Shown one piece after another: positions 1 to 8,286 of a stretch of DNA of 64,000 nt (its first letter is position 1; the number at the start of each line of letters is the position of its first letter). The stretch is from an uncultured Eggerthellaceae bacterium (GTDB lineage Bacteria; Actinomycetota; Coriobacteriia; Coriobacteriales; Eggerthellaceae). Below the pieces are notes generated by a model that saw only the letters and a list, made by a program, of their open reading frames with translations, made no database searches and had not been told where the DNA came from. Position numbers and translations under genes: made by a program. The stretch is from positions 124,001 through 188,000 of the forward strand of contig CAUDUM010000002.1 of NCBI GenBank assembly GCA_958452575.1. The letters run 5' to 3'.

Positions 1-375
1 GTCCAGCTCACCAGCATGTTCGCCAACAAGGTCAAGAGCCTGTTCGTGCGCAAGGTTCGCGAAGCAGACCTCAAGGAGAAAGCCGCTGAAGCAGGCGGCG
101 CGGCAAAGGAGAAGGCGGTCGCTGCAGCAAGCTACGTCAAAGACAAGGCGGCGTCAGCGACGGAAAGCGCCCGCGCGGCAATCCACGAGGCGACGGCCCC
201 AAAATCCAACCCAACCAATGCCGCGCCCGTTCCGCCTCCGGGATACGTGATGACGCAGAACAGCAACCCGTCTTCGCCATCCCAAGATTCGACCGAATCC
301 GCGCCGTGCGAGCAGCCCGAGCTCGCAGCACCATCCGCCCGACCGGAAGGAGGCAGCCATGACGACCGCGCGTAA
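1..375 (+). CDS. C-terminal part of an uncharacterised Lys/Ala-rich protein (5' end may lie outside the window)
   Basis: The reading frame is open from the first base and the first ATG is at 16, so the gene may begin upstream; I cannot fix the start. The visible part has a basic, alanine/lysine-rich, probably amphipathic helical stretch (about residues 1-60 from the ATG) and then a Pro/Ser/Asn-rich disordered tail. No catalytic motif or membrane segment is visible. It overlaps the start of the DUF4097 gene by 17 bp, which implies translational coupling. Genes upstream of DUF4097 proteins often encode PadR regulators, DUF1700/HAAS or PspC-like proteins; this could be the tail of one of those, but the sequence does not decide it. 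Confidence 0.5.
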   Translation, partial: VQLTSMFANKVKSLFVRKVREADLKEKAAEAGGAAKEKAVAAASYVKDKAASATESARAAIHEATAPKSNPTNAAPVPPPGYVMTQNSNPSSPSQDSTESAPCEQPELAAPSARPEGGSHDDRA

Positions 376-1378
376 AGTCCTGCTTATCGTCGCCACCGTG
401 CTCGTGGTGACGGGTGCCATCATCGCCGGCAGCGCTTTCGCGCTGGCGGGCGGCGACATGCAAAACCTTTCCAACGACGATCGCGCCTGGACAAGGAAAA
501 CGCAGGAGATTCCGGCGGAGGACGTTGCCGCGATAACGTCCATCGAGGCGCACGACGATACGGAGGCGGTCCGCATCGAAGGATACGATGGCGATTCGAT
601 CCGCATCGAGTACTGGGAGCATCAGCGGCGAGGCGTGAGCATCTCGCAGGATGGCAACACGCTATCCGTAGGCAGCAGCACTGCCGCAGGACCCTTCATC
701 GGCATCCTCGCTTCGCAGCCTGAAGACCACTCCACCTGCGTATACGTCCCGCATGATTTCGAGGGCAGCGTCTTCGCTTCAGCAGAAAGCGAGAATGCGA
801 GCATCGTGGGATTCGACCACCTGGATGATGCGGTCGTCGAAACGGACGGAGGGTTCGCCATCGCAGACAGCTTCGCCGCGAAATCGGCGCGTCTGGAGAG
901 CTCGAACGGCGGCGTTCAGTGCAACATCGTCACCGTCGATGGGACCCTGCAGGCGAATGCGACGGGTGGCGGCGATATCGTTATGGACTCGGTCCTCGCC
1001 GACGTCGTGCGCGCCGAGACGACCAACGGATACATCTCGATGGCGCAAACGTCAGCGCATTCCTCGCTGCAAGCTGCCTCGAAGGACGGATACGTCAACC
1101 TGCACTACACGGACGCGCCTGAAACGATCGTGACCTCCGACAATGGCGACGCGACGCTTGCGATGCCCGGGAGTCGGATGGACTACCGCATCGACGCGCG
1201 TGCAGACAACGGCGTCGTCACAGGCCAAGCCGGCTCTTCGCTCGACGCATCGGCGGCACGCGCCATTGCGGTTGCCACCGCGAACGGAAACGTGTCGCTT
1301 TCGTTCGACATGCTTGATCTCACCGAGCCCGGCACGGTGTACCAAGGGGAAGCGCTGGAGCAGATCCTCGCAAGGTGA
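359..1378 (+). CDS. DUF4097-family membrane-anchored beta-strand-repeat protein
   Basis: The 339-residue protein has one N-terminal transmembrane segment or uncleaved signal (about residues 7-30). The rest is an extracytoplasmic region of short repeating beta-strand units with recurring Asp/Asn-Gly turns, such as SSNGGVQ, TTNGYIS, SKDGYVN and TANGNVS. This is the right-handed solenoid pattern of DUF4097/adhesin-like proteins. The biochemical role of the family is unknown; members are often encoded with small regulators of envelope stress. The ATG at 359 lies inside the end of the upstream gene and follows a GGAAGGAGGC ribosome-binding site. The gene converges on recQ, with only 3 bp between the stop codons and no obvious terminator. 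Confidence 0.75.
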   Translation: MTTARKVLLIVATVLVVTGAIIAGSAFALAGGDMQNLSNDDRAWTRKTQEIPAEDVAAITSIEAHDDTEAVRIEGYDGDSIRIEYWEHQRRGVSISQDGNTLSVGSSTAAGPFIGILASQPEDHSTCVYVPHDFEGSVFASAESENASIVGFDHLDDAVVETDGGFAIADSFAAKSARLESSNGGVQCNIVTVDGTLQANATGGGDIVMDSVLADVVRAETTNGYISMAQTSAHSSLQAASKDGYVNLHYTDAPETIVTSDNGDATLAMPGSRMDYRIDARADNGVVTGQAGSSLDASAARAIAVATANGNVSLSFDMLDLTEPGTVYQGEALEQILAR

Positions 1379-1381
1379 TAG

Positions 1382-3415
1382 CTAGGCTTCCTTGCCGACG
1401 TCGGTCAGATGCTCTGCGATTTCGGCAAGGAACGCCTCGCCGTAGCGGGCGAGCTTCTTTTCGCCGACGCCCGACACGTCGAGGAACTCGTCGGGCGTGC
1501 GGGGCAGCTTGGCGCACATGTCACGCAGCGCCGCATCCGAGAACACGATGTAGGGCGGCACCTCCGCCGCATCGGCGATGCGCTTGCGCAGCGCGCGCAG
1601 CCGCTCGAACAGCGCGACGTCGTAGGAACCGTCGCCCGCCTCAGAGCCCGACGAGCCGATCGCCACGCCCGCCGCAGCAGAACCCCTGCCCTTGGGCGGC
1701 TTGCGCGCGACGCGTTTCACCCTCAGCTCGAAGTCGTCGCGCCCCGCCTCGCGGAAACGCGGCCCCAGCCCCACCAGAGGGAATTTCCCTTCCGTGATCT
1801 CCAGGTACCCTTGCGACGCCAACAGCTCGATGACCTCTTTGACCTGCTCCCTCGACGCATCCGTCACACCGTAGTTCCGAGCTTTGTCCAGCCCGAACTC
1901 AAGCAGCTTCTCGGGTTTCGCTCCGCGCAGCACGTCGGCGACCATCCCCTTGCCAAAACGCCCGCGCAGCTCGTGCACGCAGCGGATGACCGACCGCGCA
2001 AGCTCGGTGACGTCGACAGACTCGAATCCGCCGTCGCAGTTTGAGCAACAGTTTGTTCCGTCGTTCTGACGAACGACGGAACGGGCCTCCGCTGCGAGCG
2101 CTTCCGGTGCCCCGCCTTGCCGCTCCAAGCTTTCCTCACGTGCCAAAGCACGCTTCGGAAAGCTTTCACGGCAATTCGGGGCGCCGGAAGCGCTCTCGCT
2201 GTCTTTACGAACGACCTGCACGCCTTCTCCAAAGTAGTGCAGTATGTACTCCCGCAAGCATCCTGTCGTCAGGCAGTAGCCGCACATCGCCTCGAGCAGC
2301 CGACGGTGCGTCGAGCGCACGGCATCTGCCTCCTCGGCCGAGAGCTCCTCGTTGCCCGACTCACTCTCGATGAAGAAACGGCAAGTGCCGATGTCGCCGT
2401 CGTTCCAGAACAGCAGGCATTCCGCCGGCTCGCCGTCGCGACCGGCGCGCCCCGCCTCCTGATAGTACGCCTCGATGCTGGCGGGCATGTTGTGGTGGAT
2501 GACGTAGCGGACGTTCGATTTGTCGATGCCCATGCCAAACGCATTGGTGGCCACCATCACCGGCTCGTCGTCCGCGATGAACGCGCGTTGGTTACGCTCG
2601 CGCTCCGATGCGGTCAAACCCGCGTGATAGCGCGTCGCCCTCACACCTGCCTCGACGAGCGCCTCCTGCACCCGCTCAACATCCTTGCGTGTCGAACAGT
2701 ACACGATTCCGCTATCGAACGCGTGCTCCAGAGCATAGGAGGCGACACGCGCGATCTTCTTCTTGGCGTCGAGGCGCTCCACTCCGAAGAACAGGTTGGG
2801 CCGATCGAAACCCGTGACCACGCGGTGCGGATCGCGCAGCCCCAAAAGGCGCACCACGTCGTCGCGCACGCGTTCGGTCGCCGTCGCCGTGAGCGCCGCA
2901 ACCGCCGGACGCTTCGGAAGCCGATCGATGAAATCGCCGATCCCCAGGTACGAGGGGCGGAAATCCTGGCCCCATTGCGATACGCAGTGCGCCTCGTCCA
3001 CCGCCACCAGCGGGATACGCGCCTCGCGCGCGAACGAGAGGAACCGCTCGTCGGAGAGCCTCTCCGGTGCGACGTACATGATCTGATATGCGCCCTCAAG
3101 CGCGCGTTGCAGCACGTCGGCCTGCTGCGCCGGAAGCAGCATCGAGTTCAGGTACGCCGCATGCACGCCCGCATCGATCAAAGCGCGAACCTGATCCCCC
3201 ATCAACGAGACCAAAGGGCTCACGACCAGCGTCAGCCCATCCTTCACCACGGCGGGAATCTGGTAGCACAGCGACTTGCCCGCACCCGTGGGCATGACAG
3301 CAAGCGCATCGCGCCCGGACAGCAGCGCAGCGACCACGCCCTCCTGCCCCGGGCGAAAGTCCTGGTATCCGAAGTACGTCCGCAACGCATCCCGCGCTGC
3401 CGCCATGTCGGTCAT
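1382..3415 (-). CDS. recQ: ATP-dependent DNA helicase RecQ with an in-frame palindromic insertion
   Basis: This is a superfamily 2 DNA helicase for recombination and fork repair. Seen in order: Walker A (PTGAGKS), the DEAH box in VAVDEAHCVSQWGQDFRPSYL-type context, motif VI with QEAGRAGRDG, the RecQ zinc domain, a winged-helix (RQC) region and a C-terminal HRDC domain (about the last 80 residues). The start is placed at 3415 because AAGGAAGGATC precedes that ATG; an in-frame ATG at 3484 lacks such a site. The protein is 677 residues, longer than usual (about 600), because about 58 residues separate the YFGE of the zinc domain from its CCSNCD cysteines. That insertion is encoded by nested inverted repeats (separate entry). 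All four expected zinc cysteines remain, so the protein may still fold. Confidence 0.93.
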   Translation of the reverse strand: MTDMAAARDALRTYFGYQDFRPGQEGVVAALLSGRDALAVMPTGAGKSLCYQIPAVVKDGLTLVVSPLVSLMGDQVRALIDAGVHAAYLNSMLLPAQQADVLQRALEGAYQIMYVAPERLSDERFLSFAREARIPLVAVDEAHCVSQWGQDFRPSYLGIGDFIDRLPKRPAVAALTATATERVRDDVVRLLGLRDPHRVVTGFDRPNLFFGVERLDAKKKIARVASYALEHAFDSGIVYCSTRKDVERVQEALVEAGVRATRYHAGLTASERERNQRAFIADDEPVMVATNAFGMGIDKSNVRYVIHHNMPASIEAYYQEAGRAGRDGEPAECLLFWNDGDIGTCRFFIESESGNEELSAEEADAVRSTHRRLLEAMCGYCLTTGCLREYILHYFGEGVQVVRKDSESASGAPNCRESFPKRALAREESLERQGGAPEALAAEARSVVRQNDGTNCCSNCDGGFESVDVTELARSVIRCVHELRGRFGKGMVADVLRGAKPEKLLEFGLDKARNYGVTDASREQVKEVIELLASQGYLEITEGKFPLVGLGPRFREAGRDDFELRVKRVARKPPKGRGSAAAGVAIGSSGSEAGDGSYDVALFERLRALRKRIADAAEVPPYIVFSDAALRDMCAKLPRTPDEFLDVSGVGEKKLARYGEAFLAEIAEHLTDVGKEA
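2055..2215. mobile_element. Nested-palindrome insertion inside recQ (MITE-like or protein-coding palindromic element)
   Basis: About 160 bp is almost entirely inverted repeats. There is a perfect 12-bp hairpin with loop tgac (2055-2066/2071-2082). A long nested stem follows: 2094-2114 with 2177-2199 (two small irregularities), TTGCCG 2117-2122 with CGGCAA 2169-2174, AAGCTTTCC 2127-2135 with GGAAAGCTT 2157-2165, and CGTGC 2139-2143 with GCACG 2148-2152. GTCGTTC at 2060-2066 and GAACGAC at 2209-2215 could be terminal inverted repeats. The element keeps the recQ frame and accounts for the extra residues in the zinc domain. No transposase is encoded, so any mobility would be in trans. Mobility itself is inference; the pairings are visible. 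Confidence 0.65.
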
Positions 3416-3561
3416 GAAGATCCTTCCTTCGCGCTTCAACGCAAGCACATCGCCATCATATCGCAGCCCTTTCGCAAAACGCATCCCCTGACGACCGCGA
3501 GAGCGTCTGCGAAACCTTGCGTGATTTTCCCCCGTTTCTCCCGCAAACCTCGCGTTTTCGC

Positions 3562-3567
3562 TACACT
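3562..3567 (+). promoter_or_regulatory. Candidate -10 box (TACACT) for xpt
   Basis: TACACT lies about 65 bp upstream of the xpt start, in the gap between divergent recQ and xpt. No convincing -35 hexamer sits at the right distance. I looked for a purine riboswitch in 3485-3631 and did not find its conserved core. Confidence 0.3.
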
Positions 3568-3631
3568 GGCCTTACGAGGATCTGACGCGGCCGTGCGAAA
3601 CCGGGCGCGTTGCGAGGGGAAAGGTGCCGCG

Positions 3632-4207
3632 ATGAAGCTTTTGGAGGATCGCATCCGCAAGGACGGCGTGGCCAAGAACGGCGACGTGCTGAAGGTCGAC
3701 TCGTTCCTCAACCACCAGATGGACGTCAAGCTGTTCATCGAGATGGCGCGCGAGTGGCAGCGCCACTTTGCCGACAAGCCCATCAACAAGATCCTCACCA
3801 TCGAAGCCTCCGGCATCGGCATCGCCGCCATCGTCGGCGAGATCTTCGGCGCCCCTGTGGTGTTTGCCAAGAAAAGCCAGAGCATCAATCTCGACGGCAC
3901 CGTGTACTGCACCAACATCCAAAGCTTCACGCATGGGCGCACGTTCGACGTCATCGTTTCCAAAAAGTTCATCGGCGAGGACGACCATGTGCTCATCATC
4001 GACGACTTCATGGCCAACGGCTGCGCCATGACCGGCCTGATTGAGATCTGCAAGTACGCCGGCGCCACGATCGAGGGCATCGGCATCGCGATCGAGAAGG
4101 GCTTCCAGCAAGGCGGCGACAACCTGCGCGAACAGGGCTATGACGTGCACTCGCTCGCCATCGTGGACGCAATGGACCCCGAAACCGGCGAGATCACGTT
4201 CCGATAG
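3632..4207 (+). CDS. xpt: Xanthine phosphoribosyltransferase
   Basis: This is a purine-salvage enzyme that converts xanthine and PRPP to XMP and pyrophosphate in the cytoplasm. The 191-residue protein matches the Xpt family along its length: N-terminal MKLLEDRIRKDG, the substrate-region phrase LTIEASGIGIA, and the PRPP-binding loop in VLIIDDFMANGCAMTGL. The ATG at 3632 follows GAGGGGAAAGG. It is divergent from recQ and followed by a structured repeat. A guanine-type phosphoribosyltransferase is less likely because the residues around the hood resemble Xpt. Confidence 0.92.
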   Translation: MKLLEDRIRKDGVAKNGDVLKVDSFLNHQMDVKLFIEMAREWQRHFADKPINKILTIEASGIGIAAIVGEIFGAPVVFAKKSQSINLDGTVYCTNIQSFTHGRTFDVIVSKKFIGEDDHVLIIDDFMANGCAMTGLIEICKYAGATIEGIGIAIEKGFQQGGDNLREQGYDVHSLAIVDAMDPETGEITFR

Positions 4208-4286
4208 GCGAATCCTCTCCCGATTGCCGAGATGTCGCCAAGACGATCATTCGCGACTGCCTTCGATACCACATCTCGTTCGTAAC

Positions 4287-4439
4287 GTCAGCGAGACGCC
4301 CCCTGGTGCCGGAGATTTGCGGGATCGCCGGAGCGCCGCGTACCACGGGTACGCAAGCTCCGGGGATCGCGCGAAGATCGGATGCGAGGGCCCTTCGCAG
4401 CGTCGGCCGTTTCCGGCGGCTGGCAAGCCGCCGGAACCC
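4287..4439 (-). repeat. Structured intergenic repeat, copy A (three hairpins), abutting the dnaE stop codon
   Basis: About 150 bp recurs, diverged, at 62557-62709 (copy B). Both run from GTCAGCGAGA to GGAACCC and end at the stop codon of a minus-strand gene. Hairpin I: CCGGAGC 4328-4334 with GCTCCGG 4357-4363, inside it GCGTACC 4338-4344 with GGTACGC 4348-4354. Hairpin II: GCGAAG 4371-4376 with CTTCGC 4393-4398. Hairpin III: TTCCGGCGGCT 4411-4421 with AGCCGCCGGAA 4426-4436, loop ggca. Differences between copies A and B fall on both sides of stems and preserve pairing. On the minus strand it would form the 3' UTR of dnaE. Confidence 0.7.
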
Positions 4440-7400
4440 TTACGACGCCATCCACACCGGACGGCCGAACAGCTCGTTGATTTCGCTCTTCATCATCGAC
4501 GAAGAGGCATCCACCGTGACCGGCAGCTCGGCGCGGAATTTGCGGCCGTCGTTTTGGCTGACAAGCAGCACGACGCCGTCGCGGCCGGGATACGTTCCCA
4601 GGATGCGCTTGAGCTTGACCGACGCCGTCTGGTTGAAATCCGCCGACGACAGACGCAGCTCGAGGCGCTGGGGCTGAAGGTCGGCTTCGGACAGCTCGAT
4701 GACCTCCACCTCGAACGCCATGATCTGGTTGCCGCGGTCGTTGTGCTCGAACTTGCCCTTGATCTTGACGATCGCGTCCTCCTGGATCGCATCGGCGTAA
4801 TCGTCGTACTTGAAGCAGATCGCCTCGATGGAACCGGTCACGTCCTCAAGCGTGAACGTTGCCATCTTGGTGCCGCGCTTGGTCAGCTTGACCACCACGT
4901 TGGAGATCATGCCCACGAACGTCGCCGATTTGATCTCCTTCTCGCGGTCGGCCAAGTCTCCGATCTGCCACTTGGTCATATGCGAGATGGCGTTCTCGTA
5001 CGGGCGCAGCGGATGATCCGAGACGTAGATCTTCATGATCTCCTTCTCGTAGGTCAGCAGCTGGCGCTTGGGCCACTCCACGCCGTCGGGCGCGGGCACG
5101 TCCTCCTCGAATCCCGAATCGGGATCGTCGGCGAACATGTCGAACATGCTCACCTGGCCGCGATCGCGGTCCTTCTGGCGCTTGGACGCGCTTTCCAAAA
5201 GCGGCGTCTCGTCGACGAAGTACATCAGCTGCTTGCGCGTGTAGCCCGTCGAGTCGAACGCGCCGCCCTTGATGAGCGCTTCGAGCGTCTTGCGGTTGTA
5301 GCACTTGGCATCGAGCCGGTTCACGAAGTCGTGCAGGCTGGAATACGGCCCGTTGGCCTCGCGTTCGGCGATGATCTCGTCGGCGACGTTCTTGCCCACG
5401 CCGCGCACGCCGACCAGGCCGAAGCGGATGCCGTTATCGACCGGGGTGAACTCGGCGTTGGACGAGTTGATGTCGGGCGGAAGCACCGGCGTGCCGTTGT
5501 GGTTGCAGCTGGCGATGTAGCGGATCAGGCGATCGGTGTTGCCCATGTAGCTGGACAGCACGGCGGCCATGAACTCGTTGGGATAGTGCGCCTTGAGGTA
5601 GGCCGTGCGCATGACCAGGATGGAGTACGCCGCCGAGTGCGATTTGTTGAACGCGTACTTTGCGAACTTCTCGGCATCGTTCCAGATGGTCTTGGCGATC
5701 TCGAGCGAATAGCCGTTCTCGACCGCGCCGTTGTTCCAATCCTCTTGCAGCTGGCGCATGACCTCGAGCTTCTTCTTGCCCATCGCCTTGCGCAGCTTGT
5801 CTGCCTTGCCGGCGGAAAAACCGCTCATCGTCATGGAGATGCGCATGATCTGCTCCTGGTAGACCATGGTGCCGTAGGTCTCCTCCAAGATGGGGCGCAG
5901 ACGCTCGTCGTAGTAATGGATGGGCGTCTTGCCGCTGGCCACCTTGACGTAGTCGTCGACCATGCCGGACTCCAGCGGGCCCGGACGGTTGAGCGCGATC
6001 GACGCGACGATATCGGAGAAGCGCCGCGGTGGGAGCCGCGCGAACAGGCTCACGTACAGCGCGCCCTCCACCTGGAACAGGCCGTCCATGTTGCCGGAGC
6101 GCATGAGCTCGAAGGCTTTCTCGTCGTCGATGGGGATGTCCTCGGGGCGAAGGTCGATGCCGTAGCGATCCTTGACGTTGCGGCATGCGCGCGACAGCAC
6201 GCCCAGGGTGCGCAGACCCAAGAAGTCCATCTTGAGCAGGCCCAGATCAGGCGTGTAATGGCCGTCGTACTGGGTGATGATGCCGCCGCCTTTGGTGTCG
6301 CGCTTGACGGGCACGTGGTCGTCCATCGGGTCGCGGCAGATGATCGTGGCGCAGGCGTGCACGCCCTCGCCGCGCACGAAGCCCTCGATCGACTTGGCGG
6401 CATCGATGACCTGGCGCACGTCCTCCTCGGTGTCGTAGGCCTTCTTGAGGTCGGGGTTCTTCTCCAACGCGGCGTTGATCGTGATGCCCAGCTCGTCGCC
6501 GATCATCTTGGTGATGCGATCGCCCACGCTGTAGGGATAGTCCAGCACGCGCGCGGCGTCGCGCACGGCGTTTTTGGCCTGCAGCTTGCCGAACGTGATG
6601 ACGCCGGTCACGTGGTCCTCGCCATACACCTGGCGGATATGCTCGATGACCTCCTGGCGGCGCTCATCCTCGAAGTCGCAGTCGATATCGGGCATCTCCA
6701 CGCGCTCGGGCGACAGGAAGCGCTCGAACAGCAGGCCGTTGGACAGCGGCTCGAGGTCGGTGATCTTCATCGCATACGCGACGATGGAGCCTGCGGCCGA
6801 GCCGCGGCCCGGACCGACGCCGATGCCCTGGCTTCGCGCCCACTCGATATACTCCTGCACGATCAGGAAGTACGCCGGGAAGCCCTGTTGGATGATGACA
6901 CTCATCTCGTATTCCGCGCGCTCGGCGGCCTCTTGCGGAACAGGGTCGCCGTAGCGTTCGATCATTCCCTCGTTGACGCGCTTGCGGAACCAGCTCTCCT
7001 CCGTCTCGCCCTCGGGCAAGGGGAAGCGTGGCAGGATCGAATCGCGCTCGAGCACCACGTTGCACTTCTCGGCAAGCAACACGGTCTCGTCGCACGCCTC
7101 GGGGAAGTCGAGCAGCGCCTCGCGCATCTCCTCCTCGGTCTTCATGTAGAACTGGTCGTTCTCGAAGCGCATGCGGTTGGTGTCGTTGACGGCCGAACCG
7201 GTGCCGATGCACAGCATGATGTCCTGAGCACGGGCGTCCTCGCGCGTGAGGTAGTGGAAATCGTTGGTGGCGATGGTCTTGAGGCCGGCGGCGCGCGCCA
7301 CCTCGGTGAGCTGGTGGTTCAGCTCGGTCTGGGTCAGACCGCCGTCGGTGCGGATGCCCTGGTTCTGCAGCTCGATGTAGAAGTCGCCCTCGTCGAAGCA

Positions 7401-7901
7401 GCTCGCGAAGCGCTTGGCCCACGCCACCGCGTCGTCGAACTGGCGGTTGTCAAGCAGCTTGGGGATGATGCCCGCGATGCAGGCCGACGAGCCGATGATG
7501 CCGTGGCCGTATTTCTGCAGCATGCTGAAGGTGGTGCGCGGCTTGTAGTAGAAGTTGTCCACATGCGATTGGCTGACCAGCTTGACCAGGTTGTGGTAGC
7601 CCTCGTTGGTCTTGGCCAGAAGCAGCAGGTGGTACAGGCGGGGCTTGTGGTCCTTCTTGAGTTCCTCGTCGGTGGTGAAGTACACCTCGCAGCCGAAGAT
7701 GGGCTTGACGCGCTTGCCCGTTTCCTTCTCCACCGCGTCGCACGCATCGGAAAGCTCCGGCACGCCCGACATCACGCCATGATCGGTGATGGCGATGGCC
7801 GGCATGTCCAATTCGGCGGCGCGCCGCACCATGTCCTTGATATGGGTCGCGCCGTCGAGCAGGGAATATTCGGTGTGGTTGTGAAGATGCACGAATGCCA
7901 T
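4440..7901 (-). CDS. dnaE: DNA polymerase III subunit alpha (replicative polymerase, DnaE type)
   Basis: The 1153-residue replicative polymerase carries an N-terminal PHP domain (starts MAFVHLHNHTEYSLLDGA), the polymerase palm with the catalytic PDIDCDF aspartates, a third acidic site in LLKMDFLGLRTL, helix-hairpin-helix sequence (GVRGVGKNVADEI), and a C-terminal OB fold (GMISNVVVKLTKRGTKMATFTLEDVTG). The length is normal for actinobacterial DnaE1. The start follows AAGAGGCG. The gene stands alone; its stop codon abuts the structured repeat. The very long open frame on the opposite strand is a codon-bias shadow. Confidence 0.97.
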   Translation of the reverse strand: MAFVHLHNHTEYSLLDGATHIKDMVRRAAELDMPAIAITDHGVMSGVPELSDACDAVEKETGKRVKPIFGCEVYFTTDEELKKDHKPRLYHLLLLAKTNEGYHNLVKLVSQSHVDNFYYKPRTTFSMLQKYGHGIIGSSACIAGIIPKLLDNRQFDDAVAWAKRFASCFDEGDFYIELQNQGIRTDGGLTQTELNHQLTEVARAAGLKTIATNDFHYLTREDARAQDIMLCIGTGSAVNDTNRMRFENDQFYMKTEEEMREALLDFPEACDETVLLAEKCNVVLERDSILPRFPLPEGETEESWFRKRVNEGMIERYGDPVPQEAAERAEYEMSVIIQQGFPAYFLIVQEYIEWARSQGIGVGPGRGSAAGSIVAYAMKITDLEPLSNGLLFERFLSPERVEMPDIDCDFEDERRQEVIEHIRQVYGEDHVTGVITFGKLQAKNAVRDAARVLDYPYSVGDRITKMIGDELGITINAALEKNPDLKKAYDTEEDVRQVIDAAKSIEGFVRGEGVHACATIICRDPMDDHVPVKRDTKGGGIITQYDGHYTPDLGLLKMDFLGLRTLGVLSRACRNVKDRYGIDLRPEDIPIDDEKAFELMRSGNMDGLFQVEGALYVSLFARLPPRRFSDIVASIALNRPGPLESGMVDDYVKVASGKTPIHYYDERLRPILEETYGTMVYQEQIMRISMTMSGFSAGKADKLRKAMGKKKLEVMRQLQEDWNNGAVENGYSLEIAKTIWNDAEKFAKYAFNKSHSAAYSILVMRTAYLKAHYPNEFMAAVLSSYMGNTDRLIRYIASCNHNGTPVLPPDINSSNAEFTPVDNGIRFGLVGVRGVGKNVADEIIAEREANGPYSSLHDFVNRLDAKCYNRKTLEALIKGGAFDSTGYTRKQLMYFVDETPLLESASKRQKDRDRGQVSMFDMFADDPDSGFEEDVPAPDGVEWPKRQLLTYEKEIMKIYVSDHPLRPYENAISHMTKWQIGDLADREKEIKSATFVGMISNVVVKLTKRGTKMATFTLEDVTGSIEAICFKYDDYADAIQEDAIVKIKGKFEHNDRGNQIMAFEVEVIELSEADLQPQRLELRLSSADFNQTASVKLKRILGTYPGRDGVVLLVSQNDGRKFRAELPVTVDASSSMMKSEINELFGRPVWMAS

Positions 7902-8286
7902 GGAATGCGCCTCTTATCCTGTTGTCGCGTGCTCGTAATCTCAGTCGTTCGCCCGTGCGCAGAATGGTTCGTTTGGAATGCGTTGGCATGCGCTCGTCGC
8001 GTCGTTTTTCTCGGTTGCCATCATAGCAGCATCCCACAAGTTTTGCGTGGGTAACTCAGCGAACAAACGATGGATTTTGAGCGAGGATGGCACGGCGGCG
8101 CGCGGAAGCAAGCGGCATAGGCGGCGCGTCGGCACACCCTCCCGGGATCGCAAGAAGCGGCGCCTCAAGGCATGAAAACGCCCCGCCCCAAGCCGGTGCC
8201 GATACGCGTCGGGAGTTTCAGCGACGCAAAAGGGAGGTGCGGCAGGCTTAGGGACGGGGCGAGGCGAGGCAGATGCTACCAGGTGG
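7902..8286. other. Intergenic region between dnaE and the amidohydrolase gene
   Basis: This holds the dnaE leader. A minus-strand -10-like TATGAT (8020-8025) has no good -35. Near 8180-8265 an imperfect long-range pairing (GCCCCGCCCC against GGGACGGGGC) could terminate nothing but the end region of the dnaE upstream side; its role is unclear. The short open frames here show no convincing protein signature, so I see no gene. Confidence 0.35.

Noticed and set aside
2055..2215. A rho-independent terminator inside recQ
   Set aside because: There is no U-run after the stems on the minus strand, the recQ frame continues through, and downstream RecQ domains are intact.
3485..3631. Purine riboswitch upstream of xpt
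   Set aside because: The conserved three-way-junction core and its loop sequences are not present in this leader.
4041..8054. Very long plus-strand open frame (1337 codons) opposite dnaE
   Set aside because: It is the antisense shadow of a GC-rich gene; its translation is a low-information Arg/Leu/Val/His mix, while the minus strand encodes a full DnaE with all motifs.
7978..8175. A small gene upstream of dnaE
   Set aside because: The 65-codon frame lacks a ribosome-binding site and any family resemblance, and overlaps the dnaE leader.
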